Both the position numbers and the translations under genes were made by a program. The notes beneath the pieces were generated by a model. The model was not told the origin of the DNA. It did not search any database and saw only the letters and a program-made list of their open reading frames with translations. Below are positions 50,357-59,187 of a DNA stretch of 64,000 nt, piece by piece (within the stretch, counting starts at the first letter, position 1; every line of letters begins with the position of its first letter). Origin of the DNA: Verrucomicrobiaceae bacterium (GTDB taxonomy: Bacteria; Verrucomicrobiota; Verrucomicrobiia; Verrucomicrobiales; Verrucomicrobiaceae). Location of the stretch: the NCBI GenBank assembly GCA_016795465.1, contig JAEUHK010000107.1, positions 35,495 through 99,494 of the forward strand, given 5' to 3'.

Positions 50357-51940
50357 ATGAAACACACCGCTCCAATCGTTACCGCCATCACGCTGGCGCT
50401 CAGCCTGGCCCGTGCCGAGCAGATCGACGCCAACGCCTTCAACTCGAAGCTCACCAAGGACGCGGCACCGCTGCCAAACGCCGGCCAGATCCAGATGAGC
50501 TACGCCAATGTGGCCGAGAAGATCCTGCCCAGCGTCGTGACCATCTTTTCCTCCGCGCCGATGAAGGCACCGACGGCAGACAAGATCCCGCCGCAACTGC
50601 GCCCGTTCTTCTACCGCTTCTTCGGTGTGCCGGATGAGGATTTTGGCATGGATGAAAACGACGAGCCGCAGGCCCCGCGCCGCCGTGGCCAGCCCCAGCC
50701 TCGCGAGCAGGAGGAAGAAGAGGCGCCGCAAAACCGCGGCGTCGGCTCCGGCGTCATCATCACCGCTGATGGCTACATCCTCACCAACAACCACGTCATT
50801 GAGGACGCCAAGAAGATCGAGGTGGCCGTCTCCGAGGGCGAGAACACGAAAAACTACACCGCCGAGATCATCGGTGCTGATCCGCTCACCGATGTGGCCT
50901 TGATCAAGATCGATGCGAAGGGCCTGAAGCCCGCCACCATCGGCGACAGCACCGTCCTCCGCGTGGGTGACATCGTTCTCGCCGCGGGAGCGCCGATGGA
51001 GCTTCCCCGCTCGATCACTCAGGGCATCGTCAGCGCTCTCGGCCGCAGCAATGAGGGCATCGTGCGCAAGGGCCGCATGAGCGGCTACGAGGATTTCATC
51101 CAGACCGATGCCTCCATCAATCCCGGCAACTCCGGCGGTCCGCTCGTCGATGGCCTTGGCCGCGTGATCGGTATCAATACCGCCATCCTCTCGAAGTCCG
51201 GCATGAATGCTGGCATCGGCTTTGCCATCCCGATCAACATGGCCATGCGCATCGCCGAGGACCTCCTCGACGACGGTTCCGTGCAGCGTGGCTACCTCGG
51301 CGTGCAGATCACCGACGTGACCCCGCAGTTTGCGAAGCAATACAAGATCGGCGACCAGACGGGTGCCCTCGTCACCCAGGTGGGTGCTGAATCGCCCGCG
51401 GAAAAGGCTGGCATCCAGGTCGAGGACATCATCATCGCCATTAGCGGTCAGAAAGTGGATGGCAGCAGCCGCCTGCGCCTGATCGTCAGCAGCCTGAAGC
51501 CCGGCTCGACAGTGCCGATGGAGATCCTCCGCAACGGCCAGAAGATGACCGTCAATGCAACCCTCGAAGCCCTGCCTGAAGAGGCTCTAGCCGAGGTCGG
51601 CCCTGGCCGCAGCATCCCTCGTGGCGGTTCCGGCAAAGGCGGGGCGAATGCCACGTTCGAGCTCGTGCCCGGCGTGACCGTGCAGAACCTTTCTCCAGCC
51701 CTCCGTGAGCGTCATGACATCCCGAAGGATCTCCAAGGGGTCATCGTCACGAAGGTCGATCCGGACAGCCGGGCCGCGGCGATGGGCCTTGAGGACGGGG
51801 ATGTGATCACCCACATCAACCGCCAGCTCGTCCCCAGCGCCTCTGAGGCCCGCACCATGGCCCAGGCCAGCGAGCAGAGCGTTCTTCTCCGCCTTTACCG
51901 CAAGGGCGACACGATGCTGCTCATGATCGGCAAGCAGTAA
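50357..51940 (+). CDS. Periplasmic serine protease of the HtrA/DegP family
   Basis: A 527-residue trypsin-like protease with PDZ domains that handles misfolded envelope proteins. Signal peptide MKHTAPIVTAITLALSLARAE; the catalytic triad is His in LTNNHVIEDA, Asp in DPLTDVALIKID and Ser in NPGNSGGPLVDG. An acidic/proline stretch (EPQAPRRRGQPQPREQEEEE) precedes the catalytic domain as the LA-loop-like insertion. Two PDZ domains follow, with GYLGVQITDVTPQFAKQYKI and VIVTKVDPDSRAAAMGLEDG. A terminator follows. In the 180-bp gap upstream I see no operator. Confidence 0.95.
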   Translation: MKHTAPIVTAITLALSLARAEQIDANAFNSKLTKDAAPLPNAGQIQMSYANVAEKILPSVVTIFSSAPMKAPTADKIPPQLRPFFYRFFGVPDEDFGMDENDEPQAPRRRGQPQPREQEEEEAPQNRGVGSGVIITADGYILTNNHVIEDAKKIEVAVSEGENTKNYTAEIIGADPLTDVALIKIDAKGLKPATIGDSTVLRVGDIVLAAGAPMELPRSITQGIVSALGRSNEGIVRKGRMSGYEDFIQTDASINPGNSGGPLVDGLGRVIGINTAILSKSGMNAGIGFAIPINMAMRIAEDLLDDGSVQRGYLGVQITDVTPQFAKQYKIGDQTGALVTQVGAESPAEKAGIQVEDIIIAISGQKVDGSSRLRLIVSSLKPGSTVPMEILRNGQKMTVNATLEALPEEALAEVGPGRSIPRGGSGKGGANATFELVPGVTVQNLSPALRERHDIPKDLQGVIVTKVDPDSRAAAMGLEDGDVITHINRQLVPSASEARTMAQASEQSVLLRLYRKGDTMLLMIGKQ

Positions 51941-51959
51941 GCGGCCCTTTTTGCCTCCA

Positions 51960-51993
51960 GCCCGCGCATGCCCCCGGCGTGCGCGGGCTTTTT
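51960..51993 (+). terminator. Rho-independent terminator after htrA
   Basis: A 9-bp perfect stem GCCCGCGCA / TGCGCGGGC with an 11-nt loop, followed by five T residues, 19 bp after the protease stop. Confidence 0.85.
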
Positions 51994-52095
51994 CATGGTC
52001 AAAAAGCCTTCCCGGCATATTTCCCGTCCCTGCCATTTGACAGCGGGGAGGTGGCGATTACTATCGCGCCCCTTTTCCCCAGAGGGCACACATTT

Positions 52096-52599
52096 ATGGC
52101 AAGCACTCAAGTCATCCTCAAAGAACGCATCAAAGGCCTCGGCGCTGAAGCCGACGTGGTCAAAGTGAAGCGCGGTTTCGCACGCAATTTCCTTCTGCCT
52201 CAGGGCAAGGCCTATGAGGCCACCAAAGGCAATCTGCGCCACACCGAGCGCCTGAAGGCCGTCCGCGCCGAGCGCGAAGCCGCTGAAATGGCCGAGGCCA
52301 CCAAGCTCGCCTCCAAGCTCAAGAAGGTGAAGCTCAAGCTCTCCCTCGCCACCGGCCAGGGCGGCAAATCTTTCGGTTCCATCACTACGATGGACATCGC
52401 CAAGGGCCTCCAGGAGCAGTCCGGCATCGAAATCGACCGTCACCAGATCGTTCTGGAGCGTCCGATCAAGAACACCGGCAATTTCGACGTCGAGGTCAAG
52501 CTCGGCTACGACATCACCGCCGAGATCAAGGTCACCGTCGCTGCTTCTGGTGACGCAGCCGCGTCTGACGAAGCCGCCGAAGACAAGGCCGCCGAGTAA
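52096..52599 (+). CDS. rplI: 50S ribosomal protein L9
   Basis: L9 binds 23S rRNA through two globular domains joined by a long helix. The 167-residue protein starts MASTQVILKERIKGLGAEAD, includes the VKRGFARNFLLPQGKAYEAT signature and the connecting helix (about residues 45-75). The C-terminal domain ends with an acidic/alanine tail (AASDEAAEDKAAE), longer than most. No rpsF/ssb/rpsR precede it here. The upstream in-frame codons belong to no recognisable N-terminus; the ATG at 52096 is the natural start. Confidence 0.96.
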   Translation: MASTQVILKERIKGLGAEADVVKVKRGFARNFLLPQGKAYEATKGNLRHTERLKAVRAEREAAEMAEATKLASKLKKVKLKLSLATGQGGKSFGSITTMDIAKGLQEQSGIEIDRHQIVLERPIKNTGNFDVEVKLGYDITAEIKVTVAASGDAAASDEAAEDKAAE

Positions 52600-52622
52600 T
52601 TCCAGTCTCCATCACTTACCGC

Positions 52623-52655
52623 AAAGCCGCGTCCTCGGACGCGGCTTTTGCTTTT
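52623..52655. terminator. Rho-independent terminator after rplI
   Basis: An 11-bp stem (AAAGCCGCGTC / GACGCGGCTTT) with tetraloop CTCG, then tgcttttt. It sits 24 bp after rplI and immediately before the end of the convergent M20 gene, so it can act on both. Confidence 0.85.
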
Positions 52656-53798
52656 TCACGCGGCGAGGCTGCGCAGGAAGCGTTTGAAGAACGCCACGCC
52701 ATCCTCGAGGTCCTGCACGGCGATGAATTCGTCTTTTGTGTGCGCTTGGGCAATGCTGCCGGGGCCGATGGCGATGGCGGGCGTGCCGGCGACGGCGAGG
52801 AAGGCGGCATCGCAGAACCACGGGGCACCGGTGAGATCGCCACCGGCGGCGATGAGTTTCTGGATCAAGGGATTCGCGGGATCAGTGTCGAGGCAAAAAG
52901 CCTCGCTGGCCGCGGTGACGTGGGCGGTTTCGTCGTGACGTGCCACGAAGTCGGACAGCAGTTTCATCGCTCCACCGGCCTTCGCGAGGCCGGGCGTCGT
53001 GCGGATGTCCACGCGGAGCTTGCATTCATCGGCCACGATGTTGCTGCGCGTGCCGCCGTGAATCATGCCGAGATTGATCGTGCTCACGCCGAGCCATTCA
53101 TCGGCTCCACCGGCCTCGGCGAGCAGATCACGAAACTCCGTGTCGAGTGCCTGCACGAGCTTGCTCATCTTCACGATGGCATTCACGCCCAGCTCCGGCG
53201 TAGCACCATGCACGGCGACGCCGGTGGTATGCACATCGGCCCACAGGCAGCCCTTGTGGCGGAACACCGTCTTCAGCGAAGTCGGCTCGCCAATGATCGC
53301 GAGGTCGTAGCGGCCGTGATGCCTTGCAAAGTGCTGCGAACCGAGTTGGGCGCTTTCTTCGGACATGAAACCGACGAAATGCACCTCGACGGGCAGTTCG
53401 GGGAGTTCATCACGCAATTCGTGAAGCGCCCACAGCATGGCTGCGGCAGAGCCTTTGGTATCGGAGGCGCCCCGGCCCCAGATTTTGCCTTCACGCAGCT
53501 CGCCGCCGAAGGGATCGATCGTCATCCCGCCCACACTCACTGTGTCCGTGTGCGGGGCGAAAAGAATGCGCGGCTTGCCCGTGGTGCAGGTCGGGTAATG
53601 CCCGATGACATTCGGCCTGCCGGGCTCGACTTCATCGAGGAAGGTCTCCGCTCCCGAATGCTCCAAAAAGGCCGCGATGTAGCGTGCGCAGGCCTCCTCG
53701 CCGGTGTGAGGGGTGCCGGGATCGCCATCGGGATTCACGGATGGGATGCGCACGAGGGCCTGGAGGAGCTCGACGACGCTTCGGGGCGGGTTTTGCAT
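52656..53798 (-). CDS. M20-family metallopeptidase (ArgE/DapE-like deacylase)
   Basis: A 380-residue zinc-dependent amidohydrolase. Metal-binding and catalytic motifs are present: APHTDTV (His and Asp), GRGASDTKGSAAAML (bridging Asp), MSEESAQLGS (catalytic Glu and metal Glu) and a C-terminal His (AQAHTKDEFI). It could be acetylornithine deacetylase, succinyl-diaminopimelate desuccinylase or a related peptidase. Because ArgJ recycles acetyl groups in this genome, an ArgE role is not required. It is divergent from ruvA. The ATG at 53798 gives MQNPPRSVVELLQALVRIPS, the natural M20 start. Confidence 0.85.
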   Translation of the reverse strand: MQNPPRSVVELLQALVRIPSVNPDGDPGTPHTGEEACARYIAAFLEHSGAETFLDEVEPGRPNVIGHYPTCTTGKPRILFAPHTDTVSVGGMTIDPFGGELREGKIWGRGASDTKGSAAAMLWALHELRDELPELPVEVHFVGFMSEESAQLGSQHFARHHGRYDLAIIGEPTSLKTVFRHKGCLWADVHTTGVAVHGATPELGVNAIVKMSKLVQALDTEFRDLLAEAGGADEWLGVSTINLGMIHGGTRSNIVADECKLRVDIRTTPGLAKAGGAMKLLSDFVARHDETAHVTAASEAFCLDTDPANPLIQKLIAAGGDLTGAPWFCDAAFLAVAGTPAIAIGPGSIAQAHTKDEFIAVQDLEDGVAFFKRFLRSLAA

Positions 53799-53874
53799 GC
53801 CGAAAAGAGCCGTGGGTCGCTCCCTTTGCAAACGGAGGCTTGCGCAGGCTTCACGACTTGGCTTCATGGTGTGC

Positions 53875-54489
53875 ATGATCGCCTATTTGAAAGGAATTCT
53901 GGCCGAGGCCCTGCCTCATCAAGCCACGGTGGATGTCCACGGCGTGGGCTACCTGGCCCACATCCCGCTGACGACCTTTGACCGCCTGCCGCAGCCCGGC
54001 GCGGAGGTGAAGCTGCTCACGCATTACCACGTCACCGAGCAGGATCACAAGCTCTTCGGCTTCCTCACCGAAGACGAGCGCGATCTCTTCCGCCTGCTGA
54101 TGGACCGCGTGTCCGGCGTGGGGCCGAAAATGGCGCTCTCCGTGCTCAGCGGCATGCCGGTGGCTGCTTTCAAAGATGCCGTCATTCAGGGCGATGTGAA
54201 GGCGCTGGCCCGCATCAAGGGCGTGGGCGGCAAAACGGCCGAGCGCATCGTTTTGGAGCTGAAGGACAAAGTGGGCGTCGTCGATGCCTGGCAGGCCAGC
54301 CGCAGTGCAAAGACCTCCCACGATCCGCAGCGTGAGGCGCAGAGCGATGCGGTGCTCGGCCTCATCTCTCTAGGCTACAAGCAGGGCGAGGCGCAAAAGG
54401 CCGTGAACGAGATCGCGAAGCAGCCGGGCTTTGATCCTGCATCCAGTGCCGACAAGATCATCCGTGAAGCCCTCCGCTCGATGAACTGA
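53875..54489 (+). CDS. ruvA: Holliday junction branch-migration protein RuvA
   Basis: RuvA binds four-way junctions and recruits the RuvB motor. The 204-residue protein is full length: the OB-fold start MIAYLKGILAEALPHQATVD, VDVHGVGYLAHIP, the helix-hairpin-helix region VSGVGPKMALSVLSG and IKGVGGKTAERIVLELKDK, and the C-terminal RuvB-binding domain (DAVLGLISLGYKQGEAQKAV). ruvC and ruvB are not adjacent. The next gene starts directly after the stop. Confidence 0.95.
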   Translation: MIAYLKGILAEALPHQATVDVHGVGYLAHIPLTTFDRLPQPGAEVKLLTHYHVTEQDHKLFGFLTEDERDLFRLLMDRVSGVGPKMALSVLSGMPVAAFKDAVIQGDVKALARIKGVGGKTAERIVLELKDKVGVVDAWQASRSAKTSHDPQREAQSDAVLGLISLGYKQGEAQKAVNEIAKQPGFDPASSADKIIREALRSMN

Positions 54490-55899
54490 ATGGCTGACGA
54501 CGCCACATTCGCCGAGGTGAAGCGCCTGCTCGATGACGGGCGTGAACGTGACGCGGGCGCTTTTGTGCAGCGGCAGGGTTTTGACAGTCTGGCGGCCTGG
54601 CTGGGCCACCAGCCACGGGATTCGTGGACGCTCGAAATGCTTTGCCGGGAGCTCTGGCGGCAGAATGACCTCGAACGATTGCAGGAGGTCATCACAGAAA
54701 ACGGCGGGCACGAGGCTGCCAGGCGTGGCTGGCAGGTGCTGCTCCACGCACGGCAAGGCAGCATGGAGGCGGTTGAAGCCTGCCTGCCGCTTTTGCTGAG
54801 CATGCAGGTCTCATCAGAGGATTTCCCGGCATTTCTCGAACGTGAGCTCGCCTCGTTGAAGGCTTTGCGGCGACTCGATGCGGCTCTCGAGGCCGCGGTG
54901 GCGGATGATAGCATCAGCATGAGCTTTGCCGCGCTGCACACCCGTCGCCTATGCCTGCGCAAGCAATGGGAGGTGAGCCGTCATTTTGAAAAATGGATCG
55001 GCAGGGCAGGGGATGCTGCCGCGGAGCCGGTGGCCGCCTTTTTGGAGGTCGTGGGTGATTTGCACGAGGCGGCAGCGGTTCTGCCGGAAGTCATCGCGAA
55101 GCACGGTGACTGGATGAAGCAGCACACGATGCCCTTCGGCAAAGCGGGGTATGCCTATGCCGGCTCCCGCCTTTATGCGGAGACCGCGGCGTGGCTGCAG
55201 GGCTGCGAGACGCGTGAGGATCTGCAAGGCTGGATCGCAGCGAATCACATCACCGCGCTGTGGGCGCTGCATCGCTACGAGGAGGCTGGCAAAGTGGCTG
55301 CCGAGGTGCTGCGGCGTGATCTGCGGGATGCCACGTGGGACTGGAATGCTGCTGCCGCGTCTTTTGGTCATGCTCTGGCAGGCCGGGCTGCTGAAACGCA
55401 AGCGGCGCTGGATGCGATCACCGGCACGAGCAGCAAAAACGCCGAGTTTCAATGGGCGGCCGAACTGGCCCGCAGTGTCCTCCGTGCGCTGAAACTGGCC
55501 CGAAGCGAGTCTAAGCGGGTTTTGAACGAGGAGCGCCAGAGGCTGGCCATGGTGCTGCAAAAGCACTCGTTGAAGCTCGATCATGGTTCTGCCTCCGAGC
55601 GATATGAACTCGCTTTGAAGGCCATCGCCGCGCATGGCGGCTTCCACGTCCGGCCGTGGCAGCTTCGATCCTCCATCGAAAGGCCTTCAAACCCACTGCG
55701 AAGCTGGTGGGTGATCGGCGGCCTTGTGCTCGTGATCCTCGCCGTGCTCCGCGGCTGTCTCAAGCCGGGTGAGGAAGGCTCCCTCGACTTCCTCAACGAA
55801 CAAAAAGAATCGGAGCAGCTTCCGATGGATGCTGCTCCGATGTCACAGGAGGAAATTGACAAGCTGCTGCAAAAGCCGCAGCAGCTCAGAAACCGCTGA
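54490..55899 (+). CDS. Tail-anchored helical-repeat protein of unknown function
   Basis: A 469-residue protein directly abutting ruvA, so the two are probably co-transcribed. Residues 1-380 form a helical, TPR-like array (for example LERLQEVITENGGHEAARRG, RYEEAGKVAAEVLRRD) with many Trp/Leu residues but no strict repeat. A single membrane segment near the C-terminus (WWVIGGLVLVILAVLRGCL) suggests tail anchoring or a bitopic protein. The 3' end has an 11-bp inverted repeat (55809-55819 / 55831-55841) within the coding sequence that may act as terminator. Function unknown. Confidence 0.65.
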   Translation: MADDATFAEVKRLLDDGRERDAGAFVQRQGFDSLAAWLGHQPRDSWTLEMLCRELWRQNDLERLQEVITENGGHEAARRGWQVLLHARQGSMEAVEACLPLLLSMQVSSEDFPAFLERELASLKALRRLDAALEAAVADDSISMSFAALHTRRLCLRKQWEVSRHFEKWIGRAGDAAAEPVAAFLEVVGDLHEAAAVLPEVIAKHGDWMKQHTMPFGKAGYAYAGSRLYAETAAWLQGCETREDLQGWIAANHITALWALHRYEEAGKVAAEVLRRDLRDATWDWNAAAASFGHALAGRAAETQAALDAITGTSSKNAEFQWAAELARSVLRALKLARSESKRVLNEERQRLAMVLQKHSLKLDHGSASERYELALKAIAAHGGFHVRPWQLRSSIERPSNPLRSWWVIGGLVLVILAVLRGCLKPGEEGSLDFLNEQKESEQLPMDAAPMSQEEIDKLLQKPQQLRNR

Positions 55900-55905
55900 C
55901 GGGTA

Positions 55906-57216
55906 TCAGAGATACTCGTTGATGAGGTTCTCGCACATCTCCTGGCGGCCGCTGGCGATGAAGGGCTCGCCATTGGAGAGCGTGTAGGCCTCCAGCTCGG
56001 CAAAACCGACCTCGCCTTTCTCGATCTTCGCGCCGATGCCGGAGTCGAAGGTCGCGTAGCGCTGCTTGATGATGGTGTCGAGACGACCGTCCTCGATGAT
56101 GCGATGGGCGATCTTGAGGCCGCGGGCAAAGGCGTCCATGCCGCCGATGTGGGCGTGGAAGAGATCGACCGGCTCGAAGGACTCGCGGCGGCACTTGGCG
56201 TCAAAGTTGAGGCCGCCGGTGGTAAAGCCGCCCATCTTCAGCACCTCGATCATGATCTGCGTGGTGAGGTAGATGTTCGTCGGGAACTGGTCCGTGTCCC
56301 AGCCGATGAGTTCATCGCCCGTGTTGGCATCGATGGAACCGAGAGCACCCGCGGCGGCGGCTACCTGCAGCTCGTGACGCATCGTGTGGCCGGCCAGCGT
56401 GGCGTGATTGGTCTCGATGTTCAGCTTGAAGTGCTCGGTGAGGCCATACTCGCGGAGGAAGTTCAGGCAGGCCGCGGCATCGCTGTCGTATTGATGCGTG
56501 GAAGGTTCACGCGGTTTTGGCTCGATGTAGAAGGGGCCTTTGTAGCCGATCTGCTTCTTGTAATCGACGGCCATGTGCAGCAGGCGGGCGAGGTGATCCA
56601 CCTCGCGCTTCATGTTCGTGTTCCAAAGCGTGGCGTAGCCTTCGCGGCCGCCCCAGAAGGTGTAGCCTTCACCACCGAGACGATGGGTAACATCCATCGC
56701 CTTCTTCACCTGCGCGGCGGCATAGGCGAAAACATTCGCGTTCGGGCTGGTGGCCGCGCCCTGGCAGTAACGTGGATGCGAGAAGAGGCACGCGGTGCCC
56801 CACAGCAGCTTCTTGCCGGTTTCCTTCTGCGCTTTCTCAAGCTCATCGGCCACCGCATCGAGGGCTTTGTTCGATTCAGCCAGCGTGGCGCACTCCGGAG
56901 CCACGTCGCGATCATGGAAGCAGTAGTAATCCACGCCCAGCTTGTCCATGAACTCAAAGCAGGCCCACACACGGCGCTGCGCATTCGCAATGGAATCGGT
57001 GCCATCATCCCACGGACGCTGCGCGGTGCCGCCGCCAAACGGATCGGAGAGCGAGTTCCGCATGGCGTGCCAGTAGGCCACGCCAAAGCGCATGTGGTCG
57101 CGCATCTTTTTGCCGCCCACGACCTCGTCGGCGTTGTAGTGCTTGAACGCGAGCGGGTTGCGGCTCTGCGGTCCTTCAAACTGGATCTTCTGAATGTCGG
57201 GGAAGGCTTCTTTCAT
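55906..57216 (-). CDS. xylA: Xylose isomerase
   Basis: Interconverts D-xylose and D-xylulose (also glucose and fructose) using two divalent metals. The 436-residue protein is of the class-II length. Diagnostic motifs: FHDRDVAPEC (catalytic His and Asp), the FWGGREGY signature, IEPKPREPSTHQYDSD (metal-binding Glu) and HIGGMDAFARGL. The ATG at 57216 gives MKEAFPDIQKIQFEGP. No xylulokinase is adjacent. Convergent with the tail-anchored protein gene (6 bp between). Confidence 0.95.
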   Translation of the reverse strand: MKEAFPDIQKIQFEGPQSRNPLAFKHYNADEVVGGKKMRDHMRFGVAYWHAMRNSLSDPFGGGTAQRPWDDGTDSIANAQRRVWACFEFMDKLGVDYYCFHDRDVAPECATLAESNKALDAVADELEKAQKETGKKLLWGTACLFSHPRYCQGAATSPNANVFAYAAAQVKKAMDVTHRLGGEGYTFWGGREGYATLWNTNMKREVDHLARLLHMAVDYKKQIGYKGPFYIEPKPREPSTHQYDSDAAACLNFLREYGLTEHFKLNIETNHATLAGHTMRHELQVAAAAGALGSIDANTGDELIGWDTDQFPTNIYLTTQIMIEVLKMGGFTTGGLNFDAKCRRESFEPVDLFHAHIGGMDAFARGLKIAHRIIEDGRLDTIIKQRYATFDSGIGAKIEKGEVGFAELEAYTLSNGEPFIASGRQEMCENLINEYL

Positions 57217-57342
57217 GGATGGATGGTGTTGGGCCGGCCACGGGAGCCGGAAAGCCTCCCCGCGCAAGGCGCAAACCCAGCCATCGTTTGGGCAAAATCG
57301 GTCACAGCATGAAGCAGCCTTTGGGTGGGCGATGCGCCTGTG

Positions 57343-58299
57343 TTACCACTTGTTTGCCTGGATCACGTCTTTTTCGCCCTTGAGGTAGTTCACGAGGTTC
57401 AAGGTGGACCGCATGGCTTGGCGGGGCACGCTTTCATAGGTGCGTGAACCGATGTGGGGCGTGATGAGGGCCTTCGGATGTTTCAACAGCGGATGATCGG
57501 GCTTCGGCGGCTCCTCGTCGAGCACGTCGGTGGCGTAACCGCCGACCTTGCCGGCATCGAGGGCGGCGATGATGTCGGCCATGTGCACGAGTTCGGCACG
57601 CGAGGTGTTTACGACGAGCAGATCAGGCTTCGCGAGCTTCAGACGCTCGGCATTGACGAGGTGGCGCGTGCTCTCGCTGAGGTTCGCATGGAGGCTGAGC
57701 ACGTCGAGATGCGGCAGCATCGTCTCGATGGTCTCATGACGCTCGATGTTGTTCTCCTTGGCAAAGACTTCCGGCCAGTAAGGATCAAGACCGTGGACCT
57801 TCATGCCGAAGGCGATGGCCCGTTTGGCCACTTCCTGGCCGATGCGGCCGAGGCCGATGATACCGATGGTCTTGTTCCAGATCTCATGGCCGGTGACACG
57901 CTTCCACTGGCCGTTGCGCACGGCGTTGGCGGAATCGACCAGATTGCGCACGAGGGCGAGCAGCAGGCAGAAGGTATGCTCGGCGACGGTGGTGTGGTTC
58001 ACGCCGGGGGTGAAGAGCACCGGCAGCTTCTTTTCGGTGCAGGCGGCCACGTCGATCTTGTCGAGCCCGATGCCGTATTTTGAGATCACACGGAGACGGG
58101 GCAGGGATTTGTCCAAAACAGCACGCGTGATCTCGTCGTCGCCGCAGAGGAAGGCGTCAAATTCGCCCGCCAGCTCCAGCATGCGGCTTTCCGGCAGCGG
58201 ACCGCGTTCACGATGGATCTCAAAGCCCTGTGCCTCCAGCAGCGCGTGGTGATCGCCGGGGGTGTCTTGATAGCTGGTGGTGGTCAGAAGGATACGCAT
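57343..58299 (-). CDS. D-isomer 2-hydroxyacid dehydrogenase
   Basis: A 318-residue NAD-dependent dehydrogenase of the SerA/GhrA superfamily. It has the Rossmann motif IGIIGLGRIGQEVAKRA, an active-site Arg in NTSRAEL and Glu-His in DVLDEEPP and TPHIGSRTYE. There is no ACT domain, and the length excludes long SerA. Substrate could be phosphoglycerate, glyoxylate or another hydroxyacid. A TTG two codons earlier (58305) is an alternative start. Same strand as xylA, 127 bp upstream of it. Confidence 0.88.
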   Translation of the reverse strand: MRILLTTTSYQDTPGDHHALLEAQGFEIHRERGPLPESRMLELAGEFDAFLCGDDEITRAVLDKSLPRLRVISKYGIGLDKIDVAACTEKKLPVLFTPGVNHTTVAEHTFCLLLALVRNLVDSANAVRNGQWKRVTGHEIWNKTIGIIGLGRIGQEVAKRAIAFGMKVHGLDPYWPEVFAKENNIERHETIETMLPHLDVLSLHANLSESTRHLVNAERLKLAKPDLLVVNTSRAELVHMADIIAALDAGKVGGYATDVLDEEPPKPDHPLLKHPKALITPHIGSRTYESVPRQAMRSTLNLVNYLKGEKDVIQANKW

Positions 58300-58334
58300 T
58301 GGCAAGGCGGGGATTCGGGGTTAGGGCGGCCAGC

Positions 58335-58595
58335 ATGGGACAGGACGAAATCGAGCGCAACATGGGCGTGCAGCCTTTGGACGGCATCATGGCGGAGCAC
58401 GCTTTGGGCAATCATGACCTTGTGAATGCCTGCGAGGAGCCAATCACCCACAAGGCCGTGCAGCGTGCCCGCAAAGGCCGTCGCCTGACGAAGCACATGC
58501 AGCGCCGCGTGGCGGAGGCTCTGAACCGCGCTGTCACCCTTCAGGGCAAGACCGTCGAGCGTGCCTGGGAGGTCAGCGATCTCTTCACTTATTGA
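58335..58595 (+). CDS. Small helical, basic protein (helix-turn-helix-like)
   Basis: An 86-residue protein. The centre GNHDLVNACEEPITHKAVQR and ARKGRRLTKHMQRRVAEALN looks like two or three helices with a basic turn, similar in spacing to lambda-repressor-type DNA-binding domains. I believe related short proteins occur in other verrucomicrobia, but I cannot verify it. Divergent from the dehydrogenase gene (35 bp). The ATG at 58335 is chosen because upstream residues are an antisense frame. Confidence 0.55.
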   Translation: MGQDEIERNMGVQPLDGIMAEHALGNHDLVNACEEPITHKAVQRARKGRRLTKHMQRRVAEALNRAVTLQGKTVERAWEVSDLFTY

Positions 58596-58679
58596 GCGGC
58601 GAAGTGGCAGATCGGATAGCCGCGGGTGCAAAGCGCCTGCTTGCCGCCGCGTTTGGCTGCCGCTAGCCTTTTGACCACC

Positions 58680-59096
58680 ATGTTCGACTCCATCGCCAAC
58701 CGCCGTTTTGTCACCGCCGCTGAAAAAGTGGACTTCCTCTCGCCCTGGACCCTCGAAGAGTGGCTCTGTCGCGGCGACATCGTGAACAACGAGCATCTCA
58801 TGATGGTGCGGGCGAACATGGAACCCGGCCGCAGCCATCCGTTTCATTCCCATCCCACTCGCGAGGAGCTCATTTACGTCATCTCCGGCAAGGCCGAGCA
58901 ATGGGTGGGCCAGCAGAAGAAGATCCTCGGCCCCGGCGACATGGCCTTCATCCCGATGGGCGAGATTCACGGCACCTGGAATGCAGGCGATGAGATGCTC
59001 GTCTTCCTCGCGATCTTGTCTCCTGCCAAGGCGGACGAGCCTGGCATCGTCGATCACAGCGAAGAAGAGCCGTGGAAGTCACTGCGGGCGGCTTGA
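58680..59096 (+). CDS. Cupin-domain protein
   Basis: A 138-residue single-domain cupin. Metal-binding motif one is clear in SHPFHSHPTREELIYVISG (H-x-H-x4-E spacing). Motif two, GPGDMAFIPMGEIHGTWNAG, has proline, glycine and a histidine. Such small cupins act as sugar isomerases, oxalate or quercetin-type dioxygenases or mere binding proteins; sequence does not separate these. It lies 85 bp after the small helical gene and before the phosphohexomutase. Confidence 0.8.
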   Translation: MFDSIANRRFVTAAEKVDFLSPWTLEEWLCRGDIVNNEHLMMVRANMEPGRSHPFHSHPTREELIYVISGKAEQWVGQQKKILGPGDMAFIPMGEIHGTWNAGDEMLVFLAILSPAKADEPGIVDHSEEEPWKSLRAA

Positions 59097-59187
59097 AGCC
59101 GTCCGGCGGCCTGCAAAGAATCCCTCAGTCATGGGGATTTGCCAAACCATGGCCCGCCGCTATCGTCCGGGCTTCTCACCTCTTCCC

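Noticed and set aside
52656..53798. Firm assignment as argE
   Set aside because: M20 enzymes are not separable by motif, and ArgJ makes ArgE unnecessary.
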